Assembly: GCA_023105745.1 (NCBI GenBank)
Contig: JALGQZ010000013.1
Location: 19,567,105-19,631,104 of the forward strand
From: Austropuccinia psidii
Taxonomy: Eukaryota; Basidiomycota; Pucciniomycetes; Pucciniales; Sphaerophragmiaceae
Length of the DNA stretch: 64,000 nucleotides
Reading direction: 5' to 3'
The notes below the pieces were generated by a model. The model made no database searches and was not told the origin of the DNA. It worked only from the letters and a program-made list of their open reading frames with translations. A program made the position numbers and the translations under genes. Below, piece after piece: positions 50,319 through 61,364 of the stretch; the stretch's first letter is position 1; every line of letters starts with the position of its first letter.

Positions 50319-51587
50319 ATGACTACCAGAAGAGGTTCCCAATACTCCATCCAATCAGATGGAGCTGGAATCAGAGGTAGAATTGATCCCTCAAAAGGGA
50401 AAAGAAAGGGCAATATCCCAAGTGGAACAGAATCCACACAAGGAAGTGCCTTATCCCAAAGGCAAGTCCCAGAAATGCCCATGATATCTGAGCCTGAATT
50501 AGAACTAAGTATGAGTAACTCAAACAGGTACAAATCACATTCAGAGGGCTCAAATAGACATCTACATGAGCCAGTACAAGCAGTATTGCACAGTGTACAA
50601 GGACAAAGATTGGGAAATGTTGCCTCAAATACACCAAGGAGTGATGAACTCCTGGCACATCCTGAAAAAGTTCCTCAAAGAGGAGGAGATAGTGAAATAC
50701 TCCAATGGATGGAATCCACTGTCATCCAAACCTCAAATCAAAAAAATCAAGGATTACCATGCCAAAAAGAGGGAGGCAACCAAGGAAGAAGCCCCAGTAG
50801 CTTCTACCAGCAAGCCCCAAGCCAACCCACTTCCCCAAGAAGGGAAGAAGAACAAGAAAAAGCATTGGAGGAAACCATATTCCCCAAGCTACAGAATCCC
50901 AAGAATCCAAAAGGATGCCATGGACAATGTTTTCAACATGGCCAGAACCTTGATGGAATTCAAGGACAAGGAAGAGAAAAGAATGAGACAACCTCATTTC
51001 CCAAAGAAATAACCTTGTCCAAAGATGTTGTAAATACTTTAACAGAAATTAAAAATAGTATATTACCTCTAAAAGAAATTAAAGACAGTTTATTATCACT
51101 ACAAGAAATAAATAACAATTTATCTTCTTTAACAAAAATTGTTTTGCAAAACAAGAAAGAAATTGACAACATTAAGTTTATTGTTGAAAATAATAAACCA
51201 AAGAATTTAATTGACAATACTCAAAAATTAATACAAGGACAACAAGAATTGTATAAATACATAAAAGATATCAAAGACAAAACTTTGACAATCAATTATG
51301 ATGTGAGTATTGACAATCTTACAGAAAAATTGAATAAATTAAGTATTTCTGTAGAAAAATTTGAAGAAAAGACTTCATCACACCAAAAATTACTTTTGGA
51401 CCATGTGGAAAAAAGTGATGAAGCAAGAATGCATCTGAAAGATGATATTCAGAGTGAAATAAGACTTATCACTGAAAAAATGGATAAAATCAATGAGGCT
51501 AATTTAAATATGCCAAAGTTATCAACACCATTTTCTCATATAAGAAGCCCTGTTAAAACAAAGAGGAATTGTCAAATCCTTTCATAA
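50319..51587 (+). CDS. gag: N-terminal gag region of element B (coiled coil)
   Basis: 422 codons from ATG 50319. Residues 1-230 are Ser/Gln/Gly/Pro/Glu-rich and unstructured in look. Residues about 235-400 form a long coiled coil with Leu/Ile heptads (EIKNSILPLKEIKDSLLSLQ, TEKLNKLSISVEKFEEK). In related rust elements this runs straight into the gag core. Here a single-base change near 51561-51568 shifts the frame and the open frame ends at TAA 51585-51587, overlapping the next frame by 19 bases. The overlap 50515-51012 also carries a second open frame. Likely part of the capsid polyprotein; the coiled coil could mediate gag multimerisation. Confidence 0.75.
   Translation: MTTRRGSQYSIQSDGAGIRGRIDPSKGKRKGNIPSGTESTQGSALSQRQVPEMPMISEPELELSMSNSNRYKSHSEGSNRHLHEPVQAVLHSVQGQRLGNVASNTPRSDELLAHPEKVPQRGGDSEILQWMESTVIQTSNQKNQGLPCQKEGGNQGRSPSSFYQQAPSQPTSPRREEEQEKALEETIFPKLQNPKNPKGCHGQCFQHGQNLDGIQGQGREKNETTSFPKEITLSKDVVNTLTEIKNSILPLKEIKDSLLSLQEINNNLSSLTKIVLQNKKEIDNIKFIVENNKPKNLIDNTQKLIQGQQELYKYIKDIKDKTLTINYDVSIDNLTEKLNKLSISVEKFEEKTSSHQKLLLDHVEKSDEARMHLKDDIQSEIRLITEKMDKINEANLNMPKLSTPFSHIRSPVKTKRNCQILS
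50515..51012 (+). CDS. Overlapping alternative-frame ORF in element B (hypothetical)
   Basis: A second frame is open for about 165 codons wholly inside the gag frame (ATG at 50566, 148 codons). It encodes a Lys-rich protein with Trp and Tyr: SWHILKKFLKEEEIVKYSNG, then WNPLSSKPQIKKIKDYHAKK, EAPVASTSKP, HWRKPYSPSYRIPRIQKDAM and VFNMARTLMEFKDKEEKRM. This composition looks more like a folded protein than the Ser/Gln/Gly-rich text of the main frame. I recall the same segment as a protein in other rust Gypsy families. It shares its frame with the spliced leader exon, but stops at 50482-50514 lie between them, so a second intron (for example ending CATTCAG at 50544) would be needed to link them. Function unknown. 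Confidence 0.5.
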   Translation, partial: VTQTGTNHIQRAQIDIYMSQYKQYCTVYKDKDWEMLPQIHQGVMNSWHILKKFLKEEEIVKYSNGWNPLSSKPQIKKIKDYHAKKREATKEEAPVASTSKPQANPLPQEGKKNKKKHWRKPYSPSYRIPRIQKDAMDNVFNMARTLMEFKDKEEKRMRQPHFPKK

Positions 51588-52747
51588 CAGACTTGAGTCA
51601 CCAAGATAATAACCAAGTCTTAATGAAGGAAGCACCTCAACTGAAAGAATGGCCAACATTCACAGGAGAAGGTGAATATGACCACATGTCATTCATTAAA
51701 ACAATTGACATGTTACAAGAAGATTATGTCATACCAGATGAATTAATCGCTGAAAGATTAAATTCTTTGTTTGAGAAATCTGCAAAAAGATGGTATTATG
51801 GCATAAGACAAACAAATGGTAAAAATACCTGGTCTTGGTGGAAACAAGAAATAATCACCAAGTGGGCAAATGATGCCTGGAGGTATAAGATAGAAAATGC
51901 ATTTGAAAACTCTTTCTTTGACCCAGAGAAAGACAAACCTTTAACTTGGTTCTTAAAACAAGTTGAAAGACTTAATGCACTATACCCAGAAATGTCACAG
52001 AAGATGGTGCGTATGAAAATACTTAAAAAATGTGGAGGGGAACTAGAACATGCCCTAAGAAGCAGATGTATAGAACCATGCTCCACAGAAGAGTATATAA
52101 ATGCACTAGAAGATATAGTGACAAGAACAAAAATTGGCAGGACTTGGAAAAAATTGGACATTAAAAGCCCAAATAAACCATTTATCAGAAAAGATAAATC
52201 AAAAGAATCCTTTAAGCCCAATACATCCAACAATAATGAGCAAAGAAAATGCCATAAATGTGGAGGTATTGGACACTTAGCCAATAATTGCCTTAAAAAA
52301 GCAAAAATTAATGAAATTGTGGAAACAGAAAGCCACAATGACAAAGAAGAGGAATCTGACTCTGAAAAAGAGACAGAAGAGTCAGAAAGCTCTGAAAGTG
52401 ATGAAATCAATATAATTAATGCACAAATTAATAATATTGACTTAATTTATGAAGTACTGGATGTTAATTCAAACTTACCACAAGTTGGAACATCTGACAC
52501 AAACCTGACAAACATACAAGATGCCAAAATGTATAGAACCAAACCTGCAAGAGGAATGGGATATACAGCTGGAAAATCAAGTATAAGTATTGTTATGGTT
52601 GATAACCAGGAAGGAAAAGTTAACTTGGATACAGGAGCATATTGCACTTGTGTTGGCAAAAGTTATTTAAAAACCATTGTCCCAAATTGGCAAGAAAACT
52701 TATGCCAATACAAGGTGTCAAATTTAGTAGTGCAAGTGAGAGCATGA
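51569..52747 (+). CDS. gag: gag core, nucleocapsid and start of protease (element B)
   Basis: 392 codons. The first codon is TTG because the reading enters from upstream. The capsid core has [20 protein letters not shown] and [21 protein letters not shown] complete zinc knuckle [14 protein letters not shown] lies at residues 228-241. An acidic linker (about 255-290) follows. The protease active site VNLDTGAYC has Asp354. The frame then runs into a stop at 52747, because one base is missing from an A run near 52691-52699; the protease continues in the next frame. Gag packages RNA in particles; the protease matures the polyprotein. Confidence 0.85.
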   Translation: MSNPFITDLSHQDNNQVLMKEAPQLKEWPTFTGEGEYDHMSFIKTIDMLQEDYVIPDELIAERLNSLFEKSAKRWYYGIRQTNGKNTWSWWKQEIITKWANDAWRYKIENAFENSFFDPEKDKPLTWFLKQVERLNALYPEMSQKMVRMKILKKCGGELEHALRSRCIEPCSTEEYINALEDIVTRTKIGRTWKKLDIKSPNKPFIRKDKSKESFKPNTSNNNEQRKCHKCGGIGHLANNCLKKAKINEIVETESHNDKEEESDSEKETEESESSESDEINIINAQINNIDLIYEVLDVNSNLPQVGTSDTNLTNIQDAKMYRTKPARGMGYTAGKSSISIVMVDNQEGKVNLDTGAYCTCVGKSYLKTIVPNWQENLCQYKVSNLVVQVRA

Positions 52748-55700
52748 AGCCCCTTGGAATAATTGATTTAACACTAATTTTTCCTCATCCCTCACAATGT
52801 GTTAGAATTAAAGTAGAGTTTGTAGTAATGGACAACTGTACTAGTAATCATTTCATACTTGGGAATGACTACTTATCAATCTATGGTATAGATATCTCCA
52901 ACCAAAAAGACAGATATTTTACCATAGGAGATAACAAAAGACAAAAGTTTGGCTTCTTAAATAACAAAAAACAAATCACAGTTATTAAGAAGGAAGAAAA
53001 AATTCCAGAAAAAGAAATTTTTATATCTGAACAACTTAAAGAGGCAGAATTCAATCAAGAATTAACAGAAAAAATGAAAGAAAAATTGATTGACCTCTTA
53101 TTTAAGTATAAAAATGCCTTTGCAACTGACAAAGAGCCACTAGGTGCCATAATTGGACATGAAGTGGATATAATTCTTAATGTAGAAAAGCCTTACCCAC
53201 CTTTATTAAGAAGACCTGCTTATCCAGCCAGTCCAAGAGCTAGAGAAGCCTTAGAGGTACACATTAAAGAATTAATGGACCTTGGAGTATTAAGAAAGGT
53301 TGGACATAATGAACAAGTAGAAGTTACTACACCTGTCATTATAACTTGGCATAATGGAAAGTCAAGGATGGTAGGAGACTTCAGAGCCCTGAATACCTAT
53401 ACCATTCCAGACAGATATCCAATACCCAGAATTCATGAGAAATTGACCCAATTGTCACAAGCTAAGTTCATCACAGCTATGGATGCTCTTAAAGGTTTTC
53501 ATCAAAATGTCTTAACAGACAATGCCAAGAAACTACTAAGAATAATAGTCCATTGTGGAATTTTTGAATACTTAAGAATGCCATTTGGGATAAAAAATGC
53601 ACCTTCCCATTATCAAAGAATGATGAATACCATATTTCCTGAAGAATTATCAGAAGGATGGTTAATTATCTATATTGATGATATTATAGTTTGCTCAGAA
53701 ACTTGGGAAAATCACCTTACAAGACTAGAAAGGGTACTACAGAAAATAGTTCAAGTGAATATGAAAATTTCCTTGAAAAAGTGTCATTTTGCATATAGTG
53801 AATTAAAAGCACTAGGACATGTGGTATCTGGACTTAGTCTAGGCATAGACAAAAATAAAGTAGAAGCAGTACTACTTAAACCAATGCCTCAAACCAAAAA
53901 AGAAATGCAATCATTTCTAGGATTTGCTGGTTACTATAGACAGCATATAAAGGACTTTGCAAAGATTGCTAAATCCTTGTATAAGCTATGTGACCAACAA
54001 ACAGTCTATGAGATGACAGAAGAAAGAGTCAAGGCATATGAAGAATTGAAAAATTCCTTAACAAATGCCCCATTTCTCCTAATGCCAGATTGGAAACTAC
54101 CCTTCAAACTGTACATTGATGCTTGTGGAGAAGGACTAGGTGCTGCACTTCACCAAACACAAATTATCAATGATAAACCAGTGGAAGGACCAATTTGTTT
54201 CATTTCAAGGCAAATAAAGCCAACAGAAGCAAGGTATGGAGCAAGCCAAATGGAATGCTTATGCCTAGTGTGGGCTTTAGAAAAATTGCATTATTATTTG
54301 GATGGCACAGTATTTGATGTAATCACAGACTGTAATGCTGTGAAATCACTATTAAATATGAAGACTCCAAACAGACATATGCTAAGATGGCAAATTGCTA
54401 TCCAGGAATATAGAGGAAATATGACTATTGTTCATAAATCTGGAAATATTCACAAAAATGCAGATGGTCTCAGCAGATGGGCTCTAGCAAATACCCCTGA
54501 CAATCCAGCATGGGTACCACAAGAAGAGCACCATATAGAAGGAATATGTGTTACAGACATTGGCACAGAATTCTTTAACCAAGTTAAAGAAAGCTATAAG
54601 ACAGACAAAAATTGCCATATCTTAAGCCAACTTCTAATGAAAGACTGCAAAGATCCATCACTTTCATCAAAACTAGATGAAATATGGAAAAAGGCATATG
54701 ATGAAGGAAGATTTCACCTCCTTGATGGAATCCTTTACCATAGAAGAAAACATACATGTGTTATGGCCTTAACAGACAGAACACTAATAAACACCATTTT
54801 ACATGAGTGTCATGATAGTGTTGCATCTGGACATCTCTCAGAAGATAGGACACTAGAGAGGGGGAAAACCTGTTCTTGGTGGCCAAATTGGAAGAAAGAT
54901 GTTGCAGAGTACTGCCAGACCTGTGACAGATGTCAAAAAGCCAACAGAGCCACAGGAAAGAAATTTGGAATGATGATCCAAATCCAAGAACCAAAATCCC
55001 CATGGGAAATAGTCCATATGGATTGGGTAACAGCCTTACCTCCAGGAGGAGACAGGAGTTATAATGCATGCCTAGTGCTAGTTGACAGATACAGCAAAAC
55101 TCCCATGTTCTTACCATGTCATAAAGATGACACAGCTATGGATACAGCCATAATGATATGGAATAAAGTCATTAGCCATACAGGCTTATTCCAAAATATT
55201 ATAAGTGACAGAGACCCAAAGTTCACTTCAGCATTATGGACAAATCTCCATAACCTGTTTGGGACAAAGTTATCATTCTCAACAGCTTATCATCCTCAAA
55301 CTGATGGTTTAGCAGAAAGAATGATACAGACCCTAGAGGATATGATCAAAAGATTCTGTGCTTATGGGCTAGAATTCAAAGATTCTGATGGTTTTACCCA
55401 TGATTGGTGTACACTAATACCAGCACTTGAATTGGCATATAAGACATCAATCCATTCTTCTACTGGCAAAACACCAGCAATGCTAGAGAAAGGTTGGAAT
55501 CCAAGACTTCCTTATGATACCCTCAAAAAGGACTTAGTGGATATACATCCAACAGCAAGCAGCTTCAAGATAATGCTTGACAAAGCAAGACACCATGCAA
55601 ACAGATGCATGCAAGATTCTTTTAAATATGCAAAAGAAAGATGGGATAAAAGTCATAAGCCACCTGATTTCAAAATAGGGGACTTGGTTTTAGTATCAAC

Positions 55701-55869
55701 CCTTAATTTCAATAACATAAAAGGCCCAAAGAAATTGAAAGATTCCTTTGCAGGACCATTTATGATAAAAGCACTTCATGGACCAAATGCTGTGCAATTG
55801 GAACTCACAGGTGAACTAATGAACAAACACCCAACTTTCCCTGTAAGTCTGATAAAACCTTACAGTTGA
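52642..55869 (+). CDS. pol: pol of element B: protease C-term, RT, RNase H, integrase
   Basis: 1075 codons; the first ~20 are off-frame, and real coding begins near 52703 ([14 protein letters not shown], the end of the protease). [12 protein letters not shown], first catalytic Asp281 (TAMDALKG), [15 protein letters not shown] at 344-347. RNase H: YIDACGEG (Asp493), VITDCNA (Asp563), NADGLSRW. Integrase: zinc domain [17 protein letters not shown]...CQTCDRC (about 721-765); catalytic core [11 protein letters not shown] (Asp794), [10 protein letters not shown] (Asp856), DGLAERMIQ (Glu892), 35 residues between the last two; then a GPF/Y-like module, [12 protein letters not shown]. All catalytic residues are present. 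It ends at TGA 55867-55869, just before the chromodomain in the same frame. The enzymes copy the RNA into DNA and insert it. Confidence 0.95.
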   Translation: MHLCWQKLFKNHCPKLARKLMPIQGVKFSSASESMKPLGIIDLTLIFPHPSQCVRIKVEFVVMDNCTSNHFILGNDYLSIYGIDISNQKDRYFTIGDNKRQKFGFLNNKKQITVIKKEEKIPEKEIFISEQLKEAEFNQELTEKMKEKLIDLLFKYKNAFATDKEPLGAIIGHEVDIILNVEKPYPPLLRRPAYPASPRAREALEVHIKELMDLGVLRKVGHNEQVEVTTPVIITWHNGKSRMVGDFRALNTYTIPDRYPIPRIHEKLTQLSQAKFITAMDALKGFHQNVLTDNAKKLLRIIVHCGIFEYLRMPFGIKNAPSHYQRMMNTIFPEELSEGWLIIYIDDIIVCSETWENHLTRLERVLQKIVQVNMKISLKKCHFAYSELKALGHVVSGLSLGIDKNKVEAVLLKPMPQTKKEMQSFLGFAGYYRQHIKDFAKIAKSLYKLCDQQTVYEMTEERVKAYEELKNSLTNAPFLLMPDWKLPFKLYIDACGEGLGAALHQTQIINDKPVEGPICFISRQIKPTEARYGASQMECLCLVWALEKLHYYLDGTVFDVITDCNAVKSLLNMKTPNRHMLRWQIAIQEYRGNMTIVHKSGNIHKNADGLSRWALANTPDNPAWVPQEEHHIEGICVTDIGTEFFNQVKESYKTDKNCHILSQLLMKDCKDPSLSSKLDEIWKKAYDEGRFHLLDGILYHRRKHTCVMALTDRTLINTILHECHDSVASGHLSEDRTLERGKTCSWWPNWKKDVAEYCQTCDRCQKANRATGKKFGMMIQIQEPKSPWEIVHMDWVTALPPGGDRSYNACLVLVDRYSKTPMFLPCHKDDTAMDTAIMIWNKVISHTGLFQNIISDRDPKFTSALWTNLHNLFGTKLSFSTAYHPQTDGLAERMIQTLEDMIKRFCAYGLEFKDSDGFTHDWCTLIPALELAYKTSIHSSTGKTPAMLEKGWNPRLPYDTLKKDLVDIHPTASSFKIMLDKARHHANRCMQDSFKYAKERWDKSHKPPDFKIGDLVLVSTLNFNNIKGPKKLKDSFAGPFMIKALHGPNAVQLELTGELMNKHPTFPVSLIKPYS

Positions 55870-56115
55870 AGTGACAAAGAGTTATTTCCACTAAGAAATA
55901 AACCCCCACTTGAGATTCCCCCCTTGGAAGAAGGAGAGGAAAAGAAAATAGTAAAAGTCCTTAAAGAAAGAAGGACAAGAAACAAAAAAGAAAGAGAATA
56001 CCTTGTAAGGTATAGAAATTCAACTCAAGAAGATGAATGGCTACTTGAGAAAGATATAACAAATGCTGATAAACTACTAAGAAGGTTCAGACATGAAAGA
56101 AAACCTGAAAAATAA
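55870..56115 (+). CDS. Integrase C-terminal chromodomain of element B, after an in-frame TGA
   Basis: 81 codons in the same frame as pol, separated from it only by the TGA at 55867-55869. After FPLRNKPPLEIPPLEE the text reads KKIVKVLKERRTRNKKEREY and LVRYRNSTQEDEWLLEKDIT, then DKLLRRFRHERK. The YLVRY strand and the Trp of DEWL match the aromatic cage of chromodomains, and the closing helix is present. In the rust relatives I know, this is continuous with pol, so the TGA is either a point change or a readthrough site. The domain would read histone marks and direct integration. Confidence 0.8.
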   Translation, partial: SDKELFPLRNKPPLEIPPLEEGEEKKIVKVLKERRTRNKKEREYLVRYRNSTQEDEWLLEKDITNADKLLRRFRHERKPEK

Positions 56116-56221
56116 AAAAGTTAAGCATTATTGAGCTCCAAGACTAACAAAGTCTATTGAAGAGGTAGGACAGTGGATGATACCCTTATCATACACATCA
56201 GATTGTGGTACAATCTTTTTT

Positions 56222-56233
56222 GGTGGTAGGGAA
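56222..56233 (+). promoter_or_regulatory. Polypurine tract of element B
   Basis: GGTGGTAGGGAA, immediately before the 3' LTR and preceded by a T run, the usual context for plus-strand priming. Confidence 0.75.
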
Positions 56234-58260
56234 TGTGAGCCTTTGAGATATGACCACATACCCAATAAGGTCACAAAAAAGATTAAGAATAATTATACCT
56301 TTAATATAATTATAATAAAATTACTTAGAATAATTATACATTAAAATTAATTACTTAAATATACAAAAAATACCATAAATTAACACAAAAATTGGTTTAA
56401 CTTAAAAACCAATGAATAAACATGTAAAATAAATTGTACCATTGGATTCCTCATGGAAAAATACACATATACAATTTTTATGGCATATCTGTGAAGTCAA
56501 TATTTAATGAATTATAAGGTATAATACCTTACAAAAACCATAAAATCCTATTTATCTCAGAAACCAATGAGACAACATGTGAAATAAATTGTACCGGTGG
56601 ATTCCCCATAGAAATCCACACATAAAACAATTAATAAGCTAATTCTCAAAGTCAATACTTAAGGAATTATCCTGAATATATGCACTTTTTTGGTCAACGC
56701 ATATATTCAAGGATCATAGCTAATATCTTCTAAACTATACATGATAGAATGATGAACCAAAAATAAAGTTACCACGTAATTACTGTAAGAACACAGAAAT
56801 GAACTTTATTTTACAAATTATAAACAAGGTTAAAACCTATGATGAAATATTGATAAAAATCAACAGAGCTGTTGACCACTTTGTTGTGAAAGTGGTCCAA
56901 ACTTAAAAAAAAAGTATACAGTTGGATTCTACTAGTTCATTCGTGAAGAATGATGTAATTTTTATTATTAAATTCAGGGTATAACCCCCTGAAATCAAGG
57001 TTTGAAGTTTAAAATATTGAATTTCGACAGAAAAGGTGAGTTACAAGAAAAATCATCAAAATTAGAGTTTTGATGATGTAATGATAACCTCTTGGCAGCA
57101 TAATAAGGTTATGCCAGGCTATCAGAATTCACTGTCTGAATTGCTGTAGCGTGTAAATCTTAAAAGTTATTGAAGATCAAAGTTTGAGCTTAAATTGAGC
57201 AGTTATGATCACCTACTGTAACCTTAAATTAAGTTTAACAGTCACAAGAGTGATAAAATTGGTGAATACTATTAGTTTATGATTAAAACTAATAAAATCC
57301 ACGAAATTTGGGGTTCTGCCAAGCCTCTGATGTCATCAAACTTAAAGTTACAGTGATAACTTTAAATAATGGTGCAATAATGATGTAAGATGGTTTGATC
57401 ATGATGTAATCACCCTCAAACCTTAAAATATTGATCAATTCCAGTGGATATGATCAGTACACGTCTACTAGAAGCCTGTTGGACTCTAGGAGGGAGGTAT
57501 TTACTATAAATAGTGCTCTTTTTACTCTATTTTCCCCTCAGACGCATCAAAAACATTAAATCAATTAAATCAAAAGGTAATTTTCTTTATTCTTTATATA
57601 TAAAAGCATTATATTATTAAAGACCAAAGACCACCTTGCTATAATCATCTATTTTGACGTGATTAAATCATTTATTTAATTGTTTTTGTTAAAAATCTCT
57701 CTAAAACTCATTTCCACGTAAAAATCCAGAATAATTTGTAATTTTCTTTATTTTTATTGTAAATACAATTTGAAAAAGTTGTATTTATATTTTTTGGCGT
57801 AAAATACTTCAAAATTATTATATTAAGTGTTAAAAGTAGGTTATTCTCTCTTATTATAATAATTTCTCTATTATTACTCTCTTAATAACTCTTTAATTAA
57901 TATAAATAGTATTTATATTAATTCATAACTTTAATATTAGTAATATTATTGTTATTAATTGTTTTTTATTAATAAAAAACAATTTTTTACGCCTTTATTA
58001 TTTGTTGGTAACAATAATAAAGAGCTTTTTAATATATTAATTATTTTATATTAATATATTTATTTATTATATTATATTTTCATAATATAAATTATATTAT
58101 TATATTTCTTTAATAATATAATTATTTTACGCCATAATAATAATAATTATTTATTATTATTATATTTTTAATCTTATTTACTCAATTTATAAGGACATTC
58201 AGAGTACAATAAGTAATAAATTAGTAATTTTTACTTATTGTTTCATAGTCAAACCTTACA
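56234..58260 (+). repeat. 3' LTR of element B
   Basis: 2027 bp, nearly identical to the 5' LTR (about eight substitutions and one extra A in an A run). It ends ACCTTACA, followed by AATTC. Confidence 0.95.
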
Positions 58261-58265
58261 AATTC

Positions 58266-60881
58266 TAAAATTAGATTTCCTGGTTTTTTTGTTGCAAATA
58301 GGTATATCCAAATATTTAAATTCTCCTTTGAACATAACTAAGGGTTTGGTATGCATTTTCAAAGTTTTCAGGGAAATTGTCTTGAAATGACCAACCTCAA
58401 ATGTGAGAATTCAAGTTATTCATAGCTTAAACATTAATGCAAATAATTTTCATCTTTAATTTTGCTCTTTCATGAATAAACTAAATACATATTATATCAT
58501 TTAGTGTCTTATTTTTGAGTATTTCAAATCTAAAAATCAGGAATTAGTCTTATAGGCTGCCTTTGGGATTGTTACTTTTCTCCTTCCATTTTTCTCCCTC
58601 TAACCATCTTTATCCCCTTCCACATTCAATCATTCACTCTATTATAGTTTGATAACGATATTAAAAATCATTTAACTCTTAATATTATAGAGGTATCATA
58701 ACCTTAAAAGTAGAAGAAAAATATTTCCTATATGGTTAAAAATGGATCTTCCAGTTATATTACATATTCAATTCTTTCTTCTTTCCCTCATTTTATTGCT
58801 TTTTAATTATTCTCCTCCAATTAGTAATCATAAGCTCTCAATTCTTCATTTTATAAAAAGTTTTCTTCGTTAGAATCATATTACATTATCAATATGGTAT
58901 ATATTTGTCTACTTTAAGAACTATTTTGAGTTTAAAATTGGATATTTTTAAGGATATACAATGTGATGTCAAAAAATTTGATTTAAGAACAGAATTTCAA
59001 GAGAAAGTTAAAAGTAAAAGCAGAAATTAAATCAATATTGAACAATGAAAACATGAGAAAAAGTTTGAACAGTAAACCTTTTGAATTTATTTGTTAAAAT
59101 TGAGGAAGAAAATGGATTTAGTTTGATTTTTCAATCTTGGTAAATATGAACTAATGTAGACTTTTATTTATCTATTTTTTGGGAATGTTAAGTTTCAAAC
59201 TAATGTGGAATTAAAAAAAGTTATTAAATTATTTAAATATGAAAATCAGGTTAAATGAAAATATCTTTACCTTCTTTATTCAAATTGAATAATAAATTTT
59301 AAATAATTAGATGTATATATTAAATCTAATTAAATATTCTATCACTTCCTTGACAGCTTGCAAATCAAGATAATGTGATAGATCATCAAGTTTTAGTTTT
59401 TAAAATCTGCGTATATGGAAGGAATGAATTGGAATAAGGAAATATGCTTCCCAAGAACATTTGGAAATTGAAGAATATCATAAAACCTTATTTAGGAGCA
59501 TTATCTATTCCTGAATTTTAATAAATTATATTATTGAAATCATTATTTCACAATATCTTTTTATTTTATACAATGCAGTTTAATAGGAATGTGTTCAGTC
59601 AAAAGAGTATGGTTGTCATTACTCCTATTAACCCATAAGCTGAATTCTATTATTCTCTTGATTTGTCTCCTTAAATATGTATATGAAAGATGTGAAAAGG
59701 CTCTGGTGTTCTGGTTGATGTTCTTGAATTTTAAAATCTGGGAATGAGTTAAATTATCCAAAATTAAGTTATTAAATAATCACATCATTTTGAATGTTTC
59801 AAACCTATATCTCTGTTATATAGCTTATTGATTGATACCTCATATAGGCTATTGACCATTTGGAAATTCCCTGTATGTTATGATGACAATACAGAATACT
59901 TCAGCTGGGAAAGAAAGATTAAAGTTTTTAACACACAATAGTCAAATCAACAATGCTCTTCTGAGAAGTAAAGCTCAAAAAGATGAGGGAATTGCTAAAA
60001 TACAATTTCAGTAATTCATTTTTTAGCCATCAATTCAATGTAAAGCAAACAAAATTCATATCTCAACAAAAGATGTGTATTCCAATTGGCTAGAAATCAA
60101 TTGAATTTTTTATTCATGATAATACAGAAGCTGGTTTATGAAACTTTATATGCCTCTTAAATGTATAAGAAGAATAATTCATTCTTTATTTAAAAACGAC
60201 TCAATTATCACAGAATTTCATCTTATAAAGGACTTAATAATGTTAATCAAAGAATATCTTTATTATTATCCACAATTATATGAGATTTTCTGGCTATGAC
60301 CATATTTAGAAAGGTCAATAGCTGAATTGAGAGGAAATGGATCTTTTTCATGTTTATTAGTTACTAGGGATTTGTTTCAGCTCAATTTAGGTATCAGGGG
60401 TAGGACTTCAAGCCTTGGAATCAGGAAGATCCAATGGTTGCTGAATAATCATCAATATTTGTTGAGTAGTGGAAAATGAGTTTTTAAACAAATTTGTATA
60501 AATTTTTGATGGCAATGATGGGAATACTTGACTTTCTGTTGGCTTTGTTCCTTGTTTTGGTTGTATTCAACACTTCTTTCAGCCTTGTTTTTATTTTTAA
60601 CCTCATATAGGAAGCTTAAATAATGTGAATTGAAGTTACATGAAATTAGCTTTCATGCCACAGTCCTCCACTCAAGTATTGTTGAAGAATACTTTCCCTC
60701 AGGATCCTCTTCAGTATCAGAGCAAAAGTCAGCAGAGGGCAGAATGTTTGAGGTTAATTCTTTTCCAAGGTACCTTTTTGATGTTAATACTTTAGGTTTA
60801 AATACCTTTCAGATGGCTGGATCAGCCATAATTTCCTTGTTCATATTCCTATTCCTATTGGATAATTACATACCTGTGATA
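58266..60881. other. AT-rich spacer, no gene recognised
   Basis: Open frames are short and motif-free (for example 59561-59761 minus, 60630-60929 plus). No repeat shared with the rest of the window was seen. Confidence 0.5.
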
Positions 60882-61364
60882 TTATATAAGGCTTTGTCCT
60901 TGTCTTCCATGGTATTTTTGGCTTCCTAAAATTTTCTTTTTTTCCTCTTGCCATATTTCTGAAATTCTGATTACTGTTTCATGCTGCCATTGAGATTGAT
61001 CAAGGGAATAATTTTTGAAAGATCCTATATTAATTTCATGAAGCCAGTGCTTTTTGATAACTCCAATTATTGTATTGTCCCATTTTGTGATAGGTTTCAT
61101 TTTCAGTTAAAAAGAACCTTTTTGAAATCCATAGTTGAAGACCTCAGAAGTGCATTGATGTTTGTGCATCCCTGGAATTCCCCTTCTTCCTCCATAATAA
61201 CTTGTATCTGAAGATGTTATCTCAAAAAAAGCTTCATTTGAAACTAGTTCTTCAGTATTTGGCTCAAATAAATTGGAGATACACTGCTCTGAAGGTGGTT
61301 CTGGTAATGGAGATCCATGAGGGGAAATTTCAAGAATCTTTTTAATGAAATCCCTTGGGCACAT
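60882..61364 (-). pseudogene. Possible degraded coding fragment, unknown
   Basis: One minus-strand frame is open from 61364 to 60882 apart from TAA 61107-61109. The text has protein-like composition with Trp, His and charged residues: PHGSPLPEPPSEQCISNLFE, ITKWDNTIIGVIKKHWLHEI and ISEIWQEEKKKILGS. I do not recognise it. It has no start codon in a convincing context, and it ends on both sides in stops. It may be a relic of a mobile-element or host gene, or simply chance. Confidence 0.25.

Larger units (their letters stand above)
47564..58260 (+). mobile_element. Element B: young Ty3/Gypsy chromovirus
   Basis: 10,697 bp, with LTRs of 2026 and 2027 bp that differ at about eight substitutions and one indel, and a perfect 5-bp duplication AATTC at 47559-47563 and 58261-58265. 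The order inside is primer-binding site, leader with an intron, coiled-coil/gag frame, gag, protease, RT, RNase H, integrase, chromodomain, polypurine tract. Integrase after RT places it in Ty3/Gypsy and the chromodomain in the chromoviruses. Two single-base frame breaks and one TGA interrupt the long reading frame. It resembles families I know from Austropuccinia psidii. Confidence 0.95.

Noticed and set aside
51796..52410. 204-codon minus-strand frame opposite gag of element B
   Set aside because: Ser/Leu/Phe-rich antisense of a Lys/Glu/Asn-rich coding region; a typical shadow.
52685..52705. Programmed -1 frameshift between gag and pol of element B
   Set aside because: The local text has no canonical slippery heptamer, and related elements, as I recall them, read through in one frame. 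A missing A in an A run explains it more simply.
54761..55117. 118-codon minus-strand frame opposite integrase
   Set aside because: Antisense shadow of a conserved catalytic region.
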